From positions 3,843,501 to 3,907,500 of the forward strand of contig NZ_CP016162.1 of NCBI RefSeq assembly GCF_001941865.1: a stretch of 64,000 nt of DNA, given 5' to 3'. Below the pieces are notes generated by a model, which had not been told where the DNA came from, ran no database searches, and saw only the letters and a program-made list of their open reading frames with translations. Position numbers and translations under genes: made by a program. The stretch's first letter is position 1, and every line of letters begins with the position of its first letter. This stretch comes from Pseudomonas alcaliphila JAB1 (GTDB taxonomy: Bacteria > Pseudomonadota > Gammaproteobacteria > Pseudomonadales > Pseudomonadaceae). Below are positions 9,251-18,451 of this stretch, in pieces.

Positions 9251-11887
9251 TCAGCCGGTGTTGCGCAAGCCCGCTGCAATACCCGCCACGCTGACCAGCA
9301 GCGCCTGCTCCAAAGGGCTCTCCGGCGCCTGTTCACGTTGCCGGCAGCGCGCCAGCAGCTCGGCCTGCAACAGATGCAGCGGGTCGAGGTAGGTGTTGCG
9401 CACGCTGATCGATTCCAGGGTTTCCTGATTATGTGCGAGCAGGTGCGACTGGCCAGTCAATTCCAGCACGGCAGCGCACGCCTGCGACAATAGGTCGCGT
9501 AACTGCGCACCCAGCGCCTGCAGCGAAGGTTCGACCAGGCGCTCGTCATACAGGGCGGCGATATTGGCATCCGCTTTGGTCAGGACCATTTCCAGCATGT
9601 CGATGCGGGTGCGAAAGAACGGCCATTGTTCGCGCATGCTTTTCAGCAGCTCAGCATCACCGCCTTGCAGGGCTTGTCCCAGGGCCTGCTCCCAGCCGAG
9701 CCAGGCCGGCAGCATCAGTCGCGTCTGGGTCCAGGCGAAGATCCACGGGATCGCCCGCAGGCTCTCCACACCGCCTTCGCGTCGCTTGGCCGGGCGGCTG
9801 CCCAGCGGCAAACGGCCGAGCTCCTGCTCCGGCGTGGCCTGGCGGAAGTATTCGACGAACTGCGGATGCTCGCGCACCACGCCGCGATAGGCCTTCACGC
9901 CGACATCGGCAAGGCGGTCCATCATCGCCCGCCAGCTTGGCTCCGGTGCCGGTGGCGGCAGCAGCGTGGCTTCCAGCACCGCGGCCAGATAGAGGTTGAG
10001 GTTCTGCACGGCGATATCCGGCAGGCCGAACTTGAAGCGGATCATTTCCCCCTGCTCGGTGGTGCGAAAACGCCCCGCCACCGAGCCCGGGGGTTGCGAC
10101 AGAATGGCTGCGTGAGCAGGGCCACCGCCACGGCCGACGGTGCCACCGCGACCATGGAACAACAGCAGTTCGACCTGATGCTCGCGACACAGACGCACCA
10201 GTTCCTCCTGGGCGCGGTACTGTGCCCAGGCTGCCGCGGTTGTACCGGCGTCCTTGGCCGAATCGGAATAACCGATCATCACTTCCTGCGGGCCATGCAG
10301 CCGCGCGCGATAGCCGGGCAACCCCAGCAGACGGTCGATAACCGGCCCGGCGTGGTCCAGATCGGCCAAGGTTTCAAAAAGTGGCACCACCCGCATCGGC
10401 CGGCGCAACCCGGCCTCTTTCAGCAGCAGTTGCACGGCCAGCACGTCGGAGGCAGCACCGGCCATGGAGATCACGTAAGAGCCCAGCGAGGCGGCGGGAG
10501 CGGCAGCCACCTCGCGGCAGGTGGCGAGTACCTCGGCAGTATCGGCCGAGGGACGATAGTCGTTCGGCAGCAGTGGCCGGCGGTTATCCAGCTCGCGCTG
10601 GAGAAAACTGAGGCGCGCCTCCTCATCCCATTCGGCGTAGCGACCGAGGCCGAGATAATCGGTGATTTCCGACATCGCCGCAGCGTGCCGGGAGGAATCC
10701 TGACGAACATCGAGGCGTACCAGAAACAGACCGAAGGTAGCTGCCCGGCGCAGGCAATCGAGCAACGGACCATCGGCAATCACACCCATGCCGCAGGCAT
10801 GCAGCGACTGGTAGCAGAGCTGCAGCGGTGCCAGCAGCTCATGGTTGTCGCGCAGCACTGCAGTACTCGGCGCCACATCGGCAGTGAGGGCCTGCTGCGC
10901 CCAGCTGCGCGTTTCGCGCAGGCGCTCGCGCAGCTGCTTGAGCAAGGCACGGTACGGTTCGGCATTGTCGCCCACCTGCGCACGCAGTTCGTCACTGGCC
11001 TGCTGCATGGACAGTTCCGCGGCCAGATTGTCGACGTCGCGCAGATAGAGATCGGCGGCCATCCAGCGCGCCAGCAGCAACACCTCACGGGTCACGCGCG
11101 CGGTGACATTGGGGTTGCCGTCACGGTCGCCACCCATCCACGAGGCGAAGCGAATCGGCGCAGCCTCCAGCGGCAGACGTAGGCCGGTGGCGGCCTGCAG
11201 GCTCTGATCGGCACGGCGCAGGAACTGCGGCACGGCCTGCCATAGCGAATGCTCGATGACAGCGAAGCCCCATTTGGCTTCGTCCACCGGGCTGGGCCGG
11301 CTACGACGAATTTCCTCGGTGTGCCAGGCCTCGGCGATCAGCCGCTGCAGGCGCTGGGCGATGCGTTCACGCTCGGCTGGCAACAGATCGCTGTGATCCA
11401 GTGCCGTCAGCTGCGCGGCGATGGCATCGTATTTCTGGATCAGCGTACGCCGCGCCACTTCGGTGGGGTGCGCAGTCAGCACCAGTTCGATGTCCAGACG
11501 CCCCAGTTGCCGCGCCAGCTCATCGCTGCCCTGCCCGGCGGCGAGTAGGCGTTCGAGCAGCTCGTCGAGCACGCGCAACTCGAATGGCTCGGGCTCACCG
11601 GCACGGCGACGACGCACACGGTGCTGCTGCTCGGCGATGTTGGCCAGGTTGAGAAACTGATTGAAGGCCCGTGCCACCGGTAGCAGTTCGTCGTCACCCA
11701 GGTCCCCCAGGGTGCTGGTCAACTGCTCGGCACCCGCGGCAGAGCCACGACGACCGGCCTTGGCCGACTTGCGTATGCGTTCGATCTTGTCGAGAAACTC
11801 GTCGCCCAACTGGGTGCTGATGGTATGCCCGAGCAGCTCGCCGAGCAGGTGCACCTCTTCACGCAGGCGTGCATCGATTTCCGCCAT
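9251..11887 (-). CDS. ppc: Phosphoenolpyruvate carboxylase
   Basis: This enzyme carboxylates PEP to oxaloacetate to refill the TCA cycle. It has 878 residues, the normal bacterial length. Conserved features are the catalytic His region [14 protein letters not shown], the glycine loop [19 protein letters not shown], the Arg-rich GSRPAKRR and the C-terminal RNTG. The start at 11887 ([11 protein letters not shown]) is set by a strong AAGGAG ribosome site about 8 bases upstream; the frame is open further upstream but without coding character. It is transcribed divergently from the 114-residue gene at 12055. Confidence 0.97.
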   Translation of the reverse strand: MAEIDARLREEVHLLGELLGHTISTQLGDEFLDKIERIRKSAKAGRRGSAAGAEQLTSTLGDLGDDELLPVARAFNQFLNLANIAEQQHRVRRRRAGEPEPFELRVLDELLERLLAAGQGSDELARQLGRLDIELVLTAHPTEVARRTLIQKYDAIAAQLTALDHSDLLPAERERIAQRLQRLIAEAWHTEEIRRSRPSPVDEAKWGFAVIEHSLWQAVPQFLRRADQSLQAATGLRLPLEAAPIRFASWMGGDRDGNPNVTARVTREVLLLARWMAADLYLRDVDNLAAELSMQQASDELRAQVGDNAEPYRALLKQLRERLRETRSWAQQALTADVAPSTAVLRDNHELLAPLQLCYQSLHACGMGVIADGPLLDCLRRAATFGLFLVRLDVRQDSSRHAAAMSEITDYLGLGRYAEWDEEARLSFLQRELDNRRPLLPNDYRPSADTAEVLATCREVAAAPAASLGSYVISMAGAASDVLAVQLLLKEAGLRRPMRVVPLFETLADLDHAGPVIDRLLGLPGYRARLHGPQEVMIGYSDSAKDAGTTAAAWAQYRAQEELVRLCREHQVELLLFHGRGGTVGRGGGPAHAAILSQPPGSVAGRFRTTEQGEMIRFKFGLPDIAVQNLNLYLAAVLEATLLPPPAPEPSWRAMMDRLADVGVKAYRGVVREHPQFVEYFRQATPEQELGRLPLGSRPAKRREGGVESLRAIPWIFAWTQTRLMLPAWLGWEQALGQALQGGDAELLKSMREQWPFFRTRIDMLEMVLTKADANIAALYDERLVEPSLQALGAQLRDLLSQACAAVLELTGQSHLLAHNQETLESISVRNTYLDPLHLLQAELLARCRQREQAPESPLEQALLVSVAGIAAGLRNTG

Positions 11888-12054
11888 GTCGCACTCCTTC
11901 TCCTGTCCAGTGTCAACAGAGTGCCCAGCGCGCCAACTTCTTACAAGGGTGCGACGCGTACCCAGGCAGTCCTGCGTGCTGGGACTAGACTTACTGATAG
12001 GCGTAGTGGATGCGCTAGCCGGCATCAGCCGCGCCACCCGTGAGGAGTAACGAC

Positions 12055-12399
12055 ATGAGAATTCGCGAACTGGCAAAACACTGGGAACAGAATGCCAAGG
12101 GGCACCTGACCCCGACCCGTTATCACATTCATCTGAATGTCGAGTCGGCCGCTCGCCTGGCGGCGCTCACCGAGATGTACCCCAAGCACCACAGCGAGGA
12201 ACTGCTCGGCGAACTGATCGGCGCAGCGCTCGAGGAACTCGAAGCCAGCCTACCCTACGTGCGCGGCAGCAAGGTCGTGGCGCTGGACGAGCAAGGCGAC
12301 CCGCTGTACGAGGACATAGGGCCCACACCGCGCTTTCTGGCGCTGTCGCGCAAATACCTGCGTGAACTGAGTGACCCGGGCAAAGAGACAAGCCATTGA
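12055..12399 (+). CDS. Conserved small Pseudomonas protein (sometimes called pilin assembly protein)
   Basis: This 114-residue soluble protein starts at [12 protein letters not shown], with GAGGAG placed about 9 bases upstream of the ATG at 12055. It contains [20 protein letters not shown] and [20 protein letters not shown], which look like a beta-strand plus helices arrangement resembling ribbon-helix-helix or MetJ/Arc-like small proteins. The C-terminal part ([20 protein letters not shown]) is conserved in character. Orthologues next to ppc in Pseudomonas are annotated, from memory, as pilin assembly proteins; nothing in this sequence supports that function. Confidence 0.75.
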   Translation: MRIRELAKHWEQNAKGHLTPTRYHIHLNVESAARLAALTEMYPKHHSEELLGELIGAALEELEASLPYVRGSKVVALDEQGDPLYEDIGPTPRFLALSRKYLRELSDPGKETSH

Positions 12400-12688
12400 C
12401 GCCCTGAACAGCTCTTTGCGTTCGACATATTGTTCAATTCCAGGCATTCAGGGAGAACGTAAGTCTCCCGATCGGCCCTTTTCGCACTGACACGGCGCCT
12501 CTCCCACCTTCGGCAACGCGCGGGCGCCAGGGCCTTCCTTCGCCCCATAGAAACCCACCAAACCCTTTACACAGAAGGGCCAAAAGAGCCTTTCCAAGCG
12601 CATGGAAGGCGGTGCTGCGGCCTTGTCACAGGCAAATAGTTGACTGACCAGTCATCCAGAAAATCATAAGCACGCTGTGTTTTTTTCT
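12400..12688. other. Gene-free stretch upstream of the lipoprotein/OmpA operon
   Basis: No convincing ORF is present here. The region is less GC-rich towards its right end (12650-12700), where the predicted promoter begins. Small dyads such as TGACTGACCAGTCA (12641-12655) are visible and could be a regulator site. I see no tRNA-like or strong terminator structure. Confidence 0.5.
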
Positions 12689-12717
12689 GAACTATTGGAA
12701 AAACCTGCCGGTCCCAA
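12689..12717 (+). promoter_or_regulatory. Predicted AlgU (RpoE-type sigma) promoter of the 12820-14066 operon
   Basis: The elements GAACTA (12689-12694) and TCCCAA (12712-12717) are 17 bp apart, close to the AlgU/RpoE pattern GAACTT-N16/17-TCnnA. The transcript would start about 95 bp upstream of the lipoprotein ATG. P. aeruginosa LptF expression is reported to depend on AlgU, which agrees with this assignment. Confidence 0.6.
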
Positions 12718-12819
12718 CTGCAGGCCATCGTGACACGCCAATATCGCCAAGCCCCTTGGTAGACGAGCTTCACGATGGGCCAATTGCCACGGATATCGTC
12801 GTTCATAGGAGTGTTTCAA

Positions 12820-13233
12820 ATGGAGTTAGCCGCCATGAAGACCCATACCGAGAAAGCCCCGCGCAGCCGCCTGCACGGGATCAAACTGGCTGCCCTGGCA
12901 CTGGGTAGTAGCCTGGTACTGGCTGGCTGTGCGGGTAACCCGCCCAGCGAGCAATACGCCGTGACGCAGTCTGCCGTGAACTCGGCGATCAGCGCCGGCG
13001 GTACCGAGTTTGCCGCCGTGGAAATGAAGTCCGCGCAGGACAAGCTCAAGGAGGCCGAGCTGGCCATGCACGAGAAAGAGTATGAGAAGGCCCGTCGCCT
13101 GGCTGAACAGGCCGAGTGGGATGCCCGACTCGCCGAGCGCAAGGCCCAGGCCGCCAAAGCCGAGCAGGCTTTGCAGGACGCCCGTCAGGGTGTTCAGGAA
13201 CTGCGTGAGGAAGGCATGCGTAACGCTCAGTGA
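12820..13233 (+). CDS. DUF4398 outer-membrane lipoprotein
   Basis: This 137-residue lipoprotein has a signal sequence ending in the lipobox LAGC (Cys about residue 37). The mature part is one long charged helix with heptad character (EFAAVEMKSAQDKLKEAELA onward to the C terminus), as in DUF4398 proteins. AGGAG at 12807-12811 favours the ATG at 12820; ATG 12835 would give a shorter, more conventional signal. It lies 47 bp upstream of the OmpA-family gene and both share a predicted stress promoter. The family often pairs with OmpA-like proteins, so a role in envelope structure is likely. Confidence 0.82.
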   Translation: MELAAMKTHTEKAPRSRLHGIKLAALALGSSLVLAGCAGNPPSEQYAVTQSAVNSAISAGGTEFAAVEMKSAQDKLKEAELAMHEKEYEKARRLAEQAEWDARLAERKAQAAKAEQALQDARQGVQELREEGMRNAQ

Positions 13234-13280
13234 GCGGCATGCACCCCACCCATTCGCTGACAGATCAAAGGATGAACGCC

Positions 13281-14066
13281 ATGCGTAAACACGTGATGAT
13301 CCCCGCCCTTCTGGCCCTGAGCGTCGGCCTGGCCGCCTGCTCGCACCAGCCCAATGCCAACCTGGAGTCGGCGCGTAGCAACTTCTCCTCGCTGCAGAGC
13401 GATCCGCAGGCGAGCAAGGTCGCGGCGCTGGAAACCAAGGAAGCCCAGGAATGGCTGAACAAGGCCGACAAGGCCTATATGGAAAAGGAAGACGAGAAGA
13501 AGGTCGACCAACTGGCCTACCTGACCAACAAGCGCGTCGAGGTAGCCAAGCAGACCATCGTCCTGCGTAACGCCGAAGCCGAGCTGAAGAACTCCTCGGC
13601 GCAGCGCGCCCAGGCCCTGCTCGATGCTCGCGACGCGCAGATCCGCAAGCTGCAGGACAGCCTCAACGCCAAGCAGACCGAACGCGGCACCCTGGTGACC
13701 TTCGGTGACGTCCTGTTCGACTTCAACAAGGCCGAACTCAAGAGCAGCGCACTGCCCAACGTCACCCAGCTGGCACGCTTTCTCCAGGAAAACCCGGAGC
13801 GCCAGGTGATTGTCGAGGGTTATACCGACAGCGTCGGCTCGGCCAGCTACAACCAGGGCCTGTCCGAGCGTCGCGCCGAGTCGGTCCGTCGCGCACTGAT
13901 TCGCGCCGGCGTGGAGCCGACGCGCATCGTCGCCCAAGGTTATGGCAAGGAGTATCCGGTCGCGGACAACTCCAGTGACTCCGGTCGTGCACAGAACCGT
14001 CGTGTGGAGGTGACCATCTCCAACGACAATCAGCCGGTCGCTCCGCGTTCGGCTAGCGGCGCCTGA
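13281..14066 (+). CDS. lptF: OmpA-family lipoprotein LptF (lipotoxin F)
   Basis: This 261-residue outer-membrane protein binds peptidoglycan through its C-terminal domain. The signal ends in lipobox LAAC (Cys about 21). Residues about 30-140 hold a DUF4398-like helical coiled segment, then VTFGDVLFDFNKAELKSSAL opens the OmpA C-terminal domain with the peptidoglycan-binding signature GYTDSVGSASYNQGLSERRA and RRVEVTI near the end. I chose the ATG at 13281, preceded by AAAGGA. Gene order and architecture match PA3691-PA3692 of P. aeruginosa, where LptF is AlgU-dependent. A strong terminator follows. Confidence 0.85.
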   Translation: MRKHVMIPALLALSVGLAACSHQPNANLESARSNFSSLQSDPQASKVAALETKEAQEWLNKADKAYMEKEDEKKVDQLAYLTNKRVEVAKQTIVLRNAEAELKNSSAQRAQALLDARDAQIRKLQDSLNAKQTERGTLVTFGDVLFDFNKAELKSSALPNVTQLARFLQENPERQVIVEGYTDSVGSASYNQGLSERRAESVRRALIRAGVEPTRIVAQGYGKEYPVADNSSDSGRAQNRRVEVTISNDNQPVAPRSASGA

Positions 14067-14084
14067 CAGCCATGCCGGAATGAA

Positions 14085-14114
14085 GAAACCCGCCTGATGG
14101 CGGGTTTCTTTTTT
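14085..14114 (+). terminator. Rho-independent terminator after lptF
   Basis: A perfect 10-bp stem (GAAACCCGCC / GGCGGGTTTC) with loop TGAT is followed by six T residues at 14109-14114, 18 bp after the lptF stop. Confidence 0.95.
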
Positions 14115-14125
14115 GGCGTTTTGCC

Positions 14126-14449
14126 TTACTGCTCCAGGGCCGGGGTTTCCTGGCCGATGCAGCGCACAGCCTGCTTCTTGTTGTCTACCAGCACGCCGGT
14201 CAACCCCTTCTGCTGCATGTCGAACAATACCAGCACGCCATCGATACACTGCGCCACCTGGTTGGCCGGTTTCAGCGAGACCTTGTAGTCCTCACCAGGA
14301 ACGGTCTTGAGCATGGTGAAATCGGATAACAGCAGTGCATCTTCCGGTTTGGCGAAATGCACGTAGCCGTAGTACCAAAGCACGCCGATGGTGCCGACGA
14401 TGCTGGCGACACCCGTGAGGATCAGGGGGATGGGGTTACGTTCGGTCAT
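14126..14449 (-). CDS. Small membrane-anchored protein of unknown function
   Basis: This 107-residue protein has one N-terminal transmembrane helix (IPLILTGVASIVGTIGVLWYYGY, split as IPLILTGVASIVGTIG and VLWYYGYV) followed by a small periplasmic domain with two Cys residues (VAQCIDGVL and AVRCIGQE) that could form a disulfide. Its start overlaps the stop of the upstream alpha/beta hydrolase gene by one base (TAATG), so the two are translationally coupled. It sits where a small conserved hypothetical gene occurs near PA3694 in P. aeruginosa. Function unknown. Confidence 0.75.
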   Translation of the reverse strand: MTERNPIPLILTGVASIVGTIGVLWYYGYVHFAKPEDALLLSDFTMLKTVPGEDYKVSLKPANQVAQCIDGVLVLFDMQQKGLTGVLVDNKKQAVRCIGQETPALEQ

Positions 14450-15369
14450 TACGGACTCTCTGTTGCGGATTCGGTAGCCGGTCCCAGGCGCTCGACGTAG
14501 GCCTGCGGCGCGACGAAGAACGCCAGTAGCGACTGACGCCAGGCGGGCTCGGCAAAGGTTTGCACGTGCGGGCCACGGGTCGCCTGAAAGGCGCGTGGCG
14601 GGCGCGCAGCTTGATACAAACGCTGGCCATTGGAAAGCGGCACGATCGCGTCGTCAACACTGTGATAGATCAGCAAGGGCGCGCCTGCGAGTCGATCGAT
14701 GCTGTGAATCGCGCTGTCGCCGTCCGGCACCAGCCAGGACAGCGGCACCTGCAGCGGCCAGGTCAACCAGGACTTGCTCAGCGCATGGCGGGCGACGTCG
14801 CGATAACTGGCCGGCACACCGTCCAGTGCGATGGCCTGCAAGGTCGATTGGCGCTCGGGATGCTCGGCCAGATAATGTACGGCCAACGCACCACCGAGGC
14901 TCTGCCCGAGCAGGAAAAGCGGCGCGCCCTGCACCTGCGGCGCCTGATCGAGCCAGGCAAAGGCCGCATCGATATCCTGATAGACCTCCGGCAGCCGCGG
15001 CTTGCCTTCGGACAGACCGTAGCCGCGATAATCCAGCATCAGCACCTGATAGCCCTGTTCCGGCAGCCAGTGAACGCCGCCCAGGTGCCAGGCTAGGTTG
15101 CCGCCATTGCCATGCAGATGCAGCACCGTGCCCTTGACCTGCACGCCGGCCTTGGCCGGCAACCACCAGGCATGCAGACGCGTGCCATCGGCGGCGCTCA
15201 GGTGGATGTCGCGGTACTCCAGATCGGCCCGCGCGGGGGTGAACGGCAACCCCGGTTCCGGATAGAACAGCAGGCCGCTGCAGCCGACCAGGCCGAGCAG
15301 GACAAGGCCAAGCAGCAGCGCCCGCAGCCTAGCAGCCAGCCCCCCCTGCTCGGATCGATGCATGGCCAT
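14449..15369 (-). CDS. Alpha/beta-hydrolase lipoprotein
   Basis: This 306-residue protein carries a lipoprotein-like signal (LLGLVLLGLVGCS) and an alpha/beta-hydrolase fold of the YfhR/FrsA-like type. Visible elements are the oxyanion strand LHLHGNGGNLAWH, YRGYGLSEG, the nucleophile elbow LLGQSLGGALAVHY (Ser about 164) and the Asp loop YHSVDDAIVPL; the final His is probably in TRGPHVQTF. AAGGA lies 8-9 bases before the ATG at 15369. The substrate is unknown. It precedes and is coupled to the 107-residue membrane protein. Confidence 0.82.
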   Translation of the reverse strand: MAMHRSEQGGLAARLRALLLGLVLLGLVGCSGLLFYPEPGLPFTPARADLEYRDIHLSAADGTRLHAWWLPAKAGVQVKGTVLHLHGNGGNLAWHLGGVHWLPEQGYQVLMLDYRGYGLSEGKPRLPEVYQDIDAAFAWLDQAPQVQGAPLFLLGQSLGGALAVHYLAEHPERQSTLQAIALDGVPASYRDVARHALSKSWLTWPLQVPLSWLVPDGDSAIHSIDRLAGAPLLIYHSVDDAIVPLSNGQRLYQAARPPRAFQATRGPHVQTFAEPAWRQSLLAFFVAPQAYVERLGPATESATESP

Positions 15370-15418
15370 AACGGTTTCCTTAACGAGCCTCGCCAACACC
15401 AAGGCTCGCTGGGAGCCT

Positions 15419-16417
15419 TTAATTCAGGTACTTGTTGCAATAACCAGGCACGGGCCTATCTTCGCTGTAGGGAACTTCTTCGCCACGCAGCCCTTTGGTG
15501 ACCCCGCGCATCCATTTTTCATTCAACTCTAAGCAATGTGCTCTTTCAGCGTTTCTTAGCTTCTGCTTAGTCTGCATAAGCTGAGATTCGTCCAGCTTAG
15601 CTCCAGCCTTCAGCCACATATCAACTCTATCATCCGCCATATGATGCCAGATTAACACCCACTCAAGCGGAGTCAGTCCTTCCCGTGACTTATGATTAAT
15701 ATCGGCGCCATCATGGAGCAAACTGTTAAATAACTCCACAGAAGTATTCTCACCATACACATAACTCCAAAGAGCGTCCTTCCCCGCTTTTGTTCCGCCG
15801 GCCATAAGCCATGAAACGACTTTTAGTTTGCGCTGCTTTATAAAGCCATTAAGGATTTCTGGTTCCATGCAGTGATAACCCTTGTGGTTTCTCATCGCAT
15901 CAATCATCTGAATTGCATCATCCTCTGACAGCCTCTCACTGCTCGCTACTTTGAGAAACTCCAACCTACAGTCAGATAAATTCTCTTTTCCCGATAGCAA
16001 AATCGTTTTTGCCACATCGTATCTCTTAGCATCTAGGGCCTTACTGAATACATGCCCCTTCAGCTCTGCAGAATTATTTAAAATAACCTCTATAATCTCT
16101 GAGCTAAAATACCTGTCATAGCTCAAGGCATAATTAATATACTGAGAGCAGTCACTGCATACGCCAGCCTCGAAAATCTCTTTTACCTCATCAACACTCC
16201 CTCGACTTATTATTTTATTTATATCTTTTTCCGAGTAACTTCGAATTTCTTCCAGTCTTGCAGCTGCGACTGCAGCTTTGGCAGCCTCGCTTTTTGTTCT
16301 TTCTTGCTCAGCTAGTCGGGCCTGATACCTCCCAACCATAGGCTTCAATACTGTAAGCGCAATAGTTACACATACAGCAATACCTACACCCCACAAAATC
16401 CATCCCTTTGCCTTCAT
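15419..16417 (-). CDS. Ankyrin-repeat-like membrane-anchored protein, AT-rich and probably foreign
   Basis: This 332-residue protein has one N-terminal transmembrane helix (ILWGVGIAVCVTIALTVL, residues about 7-24), a charged helical linker (RLAEQERTKSEAAKAAVAAA) and a domain of helical repeats. Ankyrin-like units are seen at SVDEVKEIFEAGVCSDCSQY, RKLKVVSWLMAGGTKAG and SVELFNSLLHDGADINHK followed by REGLTPLEWVL. Base composition is clearly lower in G+C (about 45% by eye) than on either side, and codon use is different, which suggests transfer. It stands alone between conserved genes. An immunity or membrane-partner role is possible but unsupported. Confidence 0.7.
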   Translation of the reverse strand: MKAKGWILWGVGIAVCVTIALTVLKPMVGRYQARLAEQERTKSEAAKAAVAAARLEEIRSYSEKDINKIISRGSVDEVKEIFEAGVCSDCSQYINYALSYDRYFSSEIIEVILNNSAELKGHVFSKALDAKRYDVAKTILLSGKENLSDCRLEFLKVASSERLSEDDAIQMIDAMRNHKGYHCMEPEILNGFIKQRKLKVVSWLMAGGTKAGKDALWSYVYGENTSVELFNSLLHDGADINHKSREGLTPLEWVLIWHHMADDRVDMWLKAGAKLDESQLMQTKQKLRNAERAHCLELNEKWMRGVTKGLRGEEVPYSEDRPVPGYCNKYLN

Positions 16418-16558
16418 TCCCGGATCTCTGATCGGTTGCTATTTGAGCGATAGTGCCATAAAGCCAGTTTCTCACCCAACCCTCGGCAGCTTCTGCCAAC
16501 TCGAAGTGCGATCAATGGAATCGGAACCATTGATCCACAACAATTCGGCTTTCAGCTC

Positions 16559-17848
16559 TCACAGAATATTGGCGTAGTCCGCTTCGATGCGATCCAGGCT
16601 CAGATGGTTGAGGAAGTTGGAGAAGCACATCCAGGCCGACAGCGCGTTCATGTCCTGAAACTGCGGCGGCAGATACTTGGGCGGCTGCACCAGGCCCTCG
16701 TCCACCAGTTTGCGCAGGGTGCGCATGTCCTCCAGGGTGGTCTTGCCGCAGAACAGCAGCGGAATCTGCTCCAGCTTGCCTTTGCGCACCGCCAGCTGGA
16801 TGTAGTTGTAGATCAGGATGAAACCCTTCAGGTACGACAGGTCCTTGGTGAACGGCAACCCATTCGGCAAGGAGCCGCGGAACACCCGGCTGGCGTTGCT
16901 GTAGCCGCCTTCCAGGCCATAACCCTGCTCGCGGAAGAACTCGAAGACCTCAAGAAAATCCGCGCCCTCTTCGGCCATGTGGATGGCGCGGGTGCGGTTG
17001 GTCAGCTTGCGCAAACGCGTCGGGTAGGACGCGAAGGCGATCACTTCCATCAGGATCGCCAGACCTTCCTGAGTCACGGTCGACGAAGGCGGCCCCTTGG
17101 CCAGGAAGGTGCAGATCGGCTGGTTGAGGCCGTTGAGCGTGGTGCCGACATGCACCAGGCCTTCATGCACTTCCAGCGCCTTGACGTCGCGCTCGTTGAA
17201 ACGCGCATCGCTGCGGATCTTGATGTAGTCAGCGCCCGCCGCGGCATCGGCGAGAATACCGTCGGACTCGAACACGCGAATGGTGTCGTCGCCGAACACC
17301 CCGGCCAGACGCTGCTGCAGGATGTTCACCGCATCACTGGCACCGAGGGTCTTGGCCTCGTCTTCCAGGTCACCGCGCGCGGCGATGTTGTTGAGGTAGT
17401 CCGAGAGCATCAGGCCGAGGTCGGCCAGGGTCGGATCACCGGCATGGAAGGCGTCGGAGGCAGCGCCGTACAGCTCCTGGCTGATCAGGCCGAAATCCTC
17501 GGTACCACGCGCCTCGAGCATGCGGATCACCATGCGATATTCCTTGCACATGCGCCGCATGATCTGACCGACCGGATTGAACTGACCGAGCTGGCGGGTG
17601 ATGTCGCGCTCGATGTTCTGGAATTCCAACTTCTTCGCGGCGGCATCGAAGGCCAGCGGCCGACTCAGGTAGTAGTCGCGATTCACTGCCGGCGGCTGCT
17701 TGCCCTTGGCCTTGAGAAAGCCATCGCGGATGCCGTCATCCCACTTCACTGCATCGAGTACACGGATGGGCGTTTGTGCTTCGACGATACGGTCGCTGAG
17801 AGCACGAATACAGAGTTGATAGTCGTCCAGTTTTTGCTGGCTGTTCAT
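16559..17848 (-). CDS. DUF1704 / QEGLA-motif putative metallopeptidase
   Basis: This 429-residue protein belongs to the family named for modulating flavohemoglobin expression (DUF1704, PF08014). The family also includes the animal microtubule tyrosine carboxypeptidases (MATCAP), whose zinc site is HExxxH plus a distal Glu. Here HEGLVH lies at residues 228-233 and QEGLA at 260-264, so His228, His233 and Glu261 are the likely zinc ligands and Glu229 the catalytic base. No signal peptide is seen. The ATG overlaps the stop of the upstream lipoprotein gene (ATGA), indicating coupled translation. The bacterial substrate is unknown. Confidence 0.85.
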   Translation of the reverse strand: MNSQQKLDDYQLCIRALSDRIVEAQTPIRVLDAVKWDDGIRDGFLKAKGKQPPAVNRDYYLSRPLAFDAAAKKLEFQNIERDITRQLGQFNPVGQIMRRMCKEYRMVIRMLEARGTEDFGLISQELYGAASDAFHAGDPTLADLGLMLSDYLNNIAARGDLEDEAKTLGASDAVNILQQRLAGVFGDDTIRVFESDGILADAAAGADYIKIRSDARFNERDVKALEVHEGLVHVGTTLNGLNQPICTFLAKGPPSSTVTQEGLAILMEVIAFASYPTRLRKLTNRTRAIHMAEEGADFLEVFEFFREQGYGLEGGYSNASRVFRGSLPNGLPFTKDLSYLKGFILIYNYIQLAVRKGKLEQIPLLFCGKTTLEDMRTLRKLVDEGLVQPPKYLPPQFQDMNALSAWMCFSNFLNHLSLDRIEADYANIL

Positions 17849-18408
17849 TGCGATTCCTGCTCGGCGGCCCGCTGATAACGCGCCACCTCGACGAACAGGT
17901 CGGCATTGGCCGGGTCGTCGAGGTAGGCGAACACCTTGTCCAGCGGGCTGGTGATCAATGCACCGTCAGCTTCGGGCATGGGGACGGTCTGCCCTTCGAG
18001 CAGGCCCTTGCCCATGTCCTGGAGGATGCGATCGGTGTCGAGGTTGTAAAGCACCAGTTCATTGTTCTTGGTCAGCTCGAAACCGGCGATGGCGAAGTTG
18101 GCACCCAGGCTCTTCGGCAAGCCCGCCGAGAGATACCAGCGGCGGCCATGATGAGCGACGGTGAAACCGAACTCCTCGAGGCCGCCTTCATTGTCCGCGC
18201 TGCCTTCGTAGATACGCGCCAGGTAGAGGTTGGAGCCGGCACGGGTGATCTCCAGAAACAGCTGATCGCCCCACTCGTCCTGCCGGGTCCATTCACCCAG
18301 CAGAGGGATGGGTGCGGCCTCGTTGGCCGGGATCGGGTCCTTGAAGGTGACCAGGCAACCACTCAACAGCAGGAAGGACAGGGCGACCAGTGCGCGCCAG
18401 GCTTTCAT
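17845..18408 (-). CDS. Lipoprotein coupled to the DUF1704 gene
   Basis: This 187-residue protein has a lipoprotein signal with lipobox LSGC (Cys about 18). The mature protein contains PLLGEWTRQDEWGDQLFLEI and WYLSAGLPKSL, suggestive of a small beta-sheet domain. Its stop overlaps the start of the DUF1704 putative peptidase by 4 bp, so they are co-expressed. The position corresponds to the PA3698-type lipoprotein of P. aeruginosa. Function unknown; a partner of the DUF1704 protein is suggested by coupling only, since one is exported and the other appears cytosolic. Confidence 0.78.
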   Translation of the reverse strand: MKAWRALVALSFLLLSGCLVTFKDPIPANEAAPIPLLGEWTRQDEWGDQLFLEITRAGSNLYLARIYEGSADNEGGLEEFGFTVAHHGRRWYLSAGLPKSLGANFAIAGFELTKNNELVLYNLDTDRILQDMGKGLLEGQTVPMPEADGALITSPLDKVFAYLDDPANADLFVEVARYQRAAEQESQ

Positions 18409-18451
18409 TACGCTCTCCTTGTGAAGACCGTTCGACCCGATGATCGACGGT

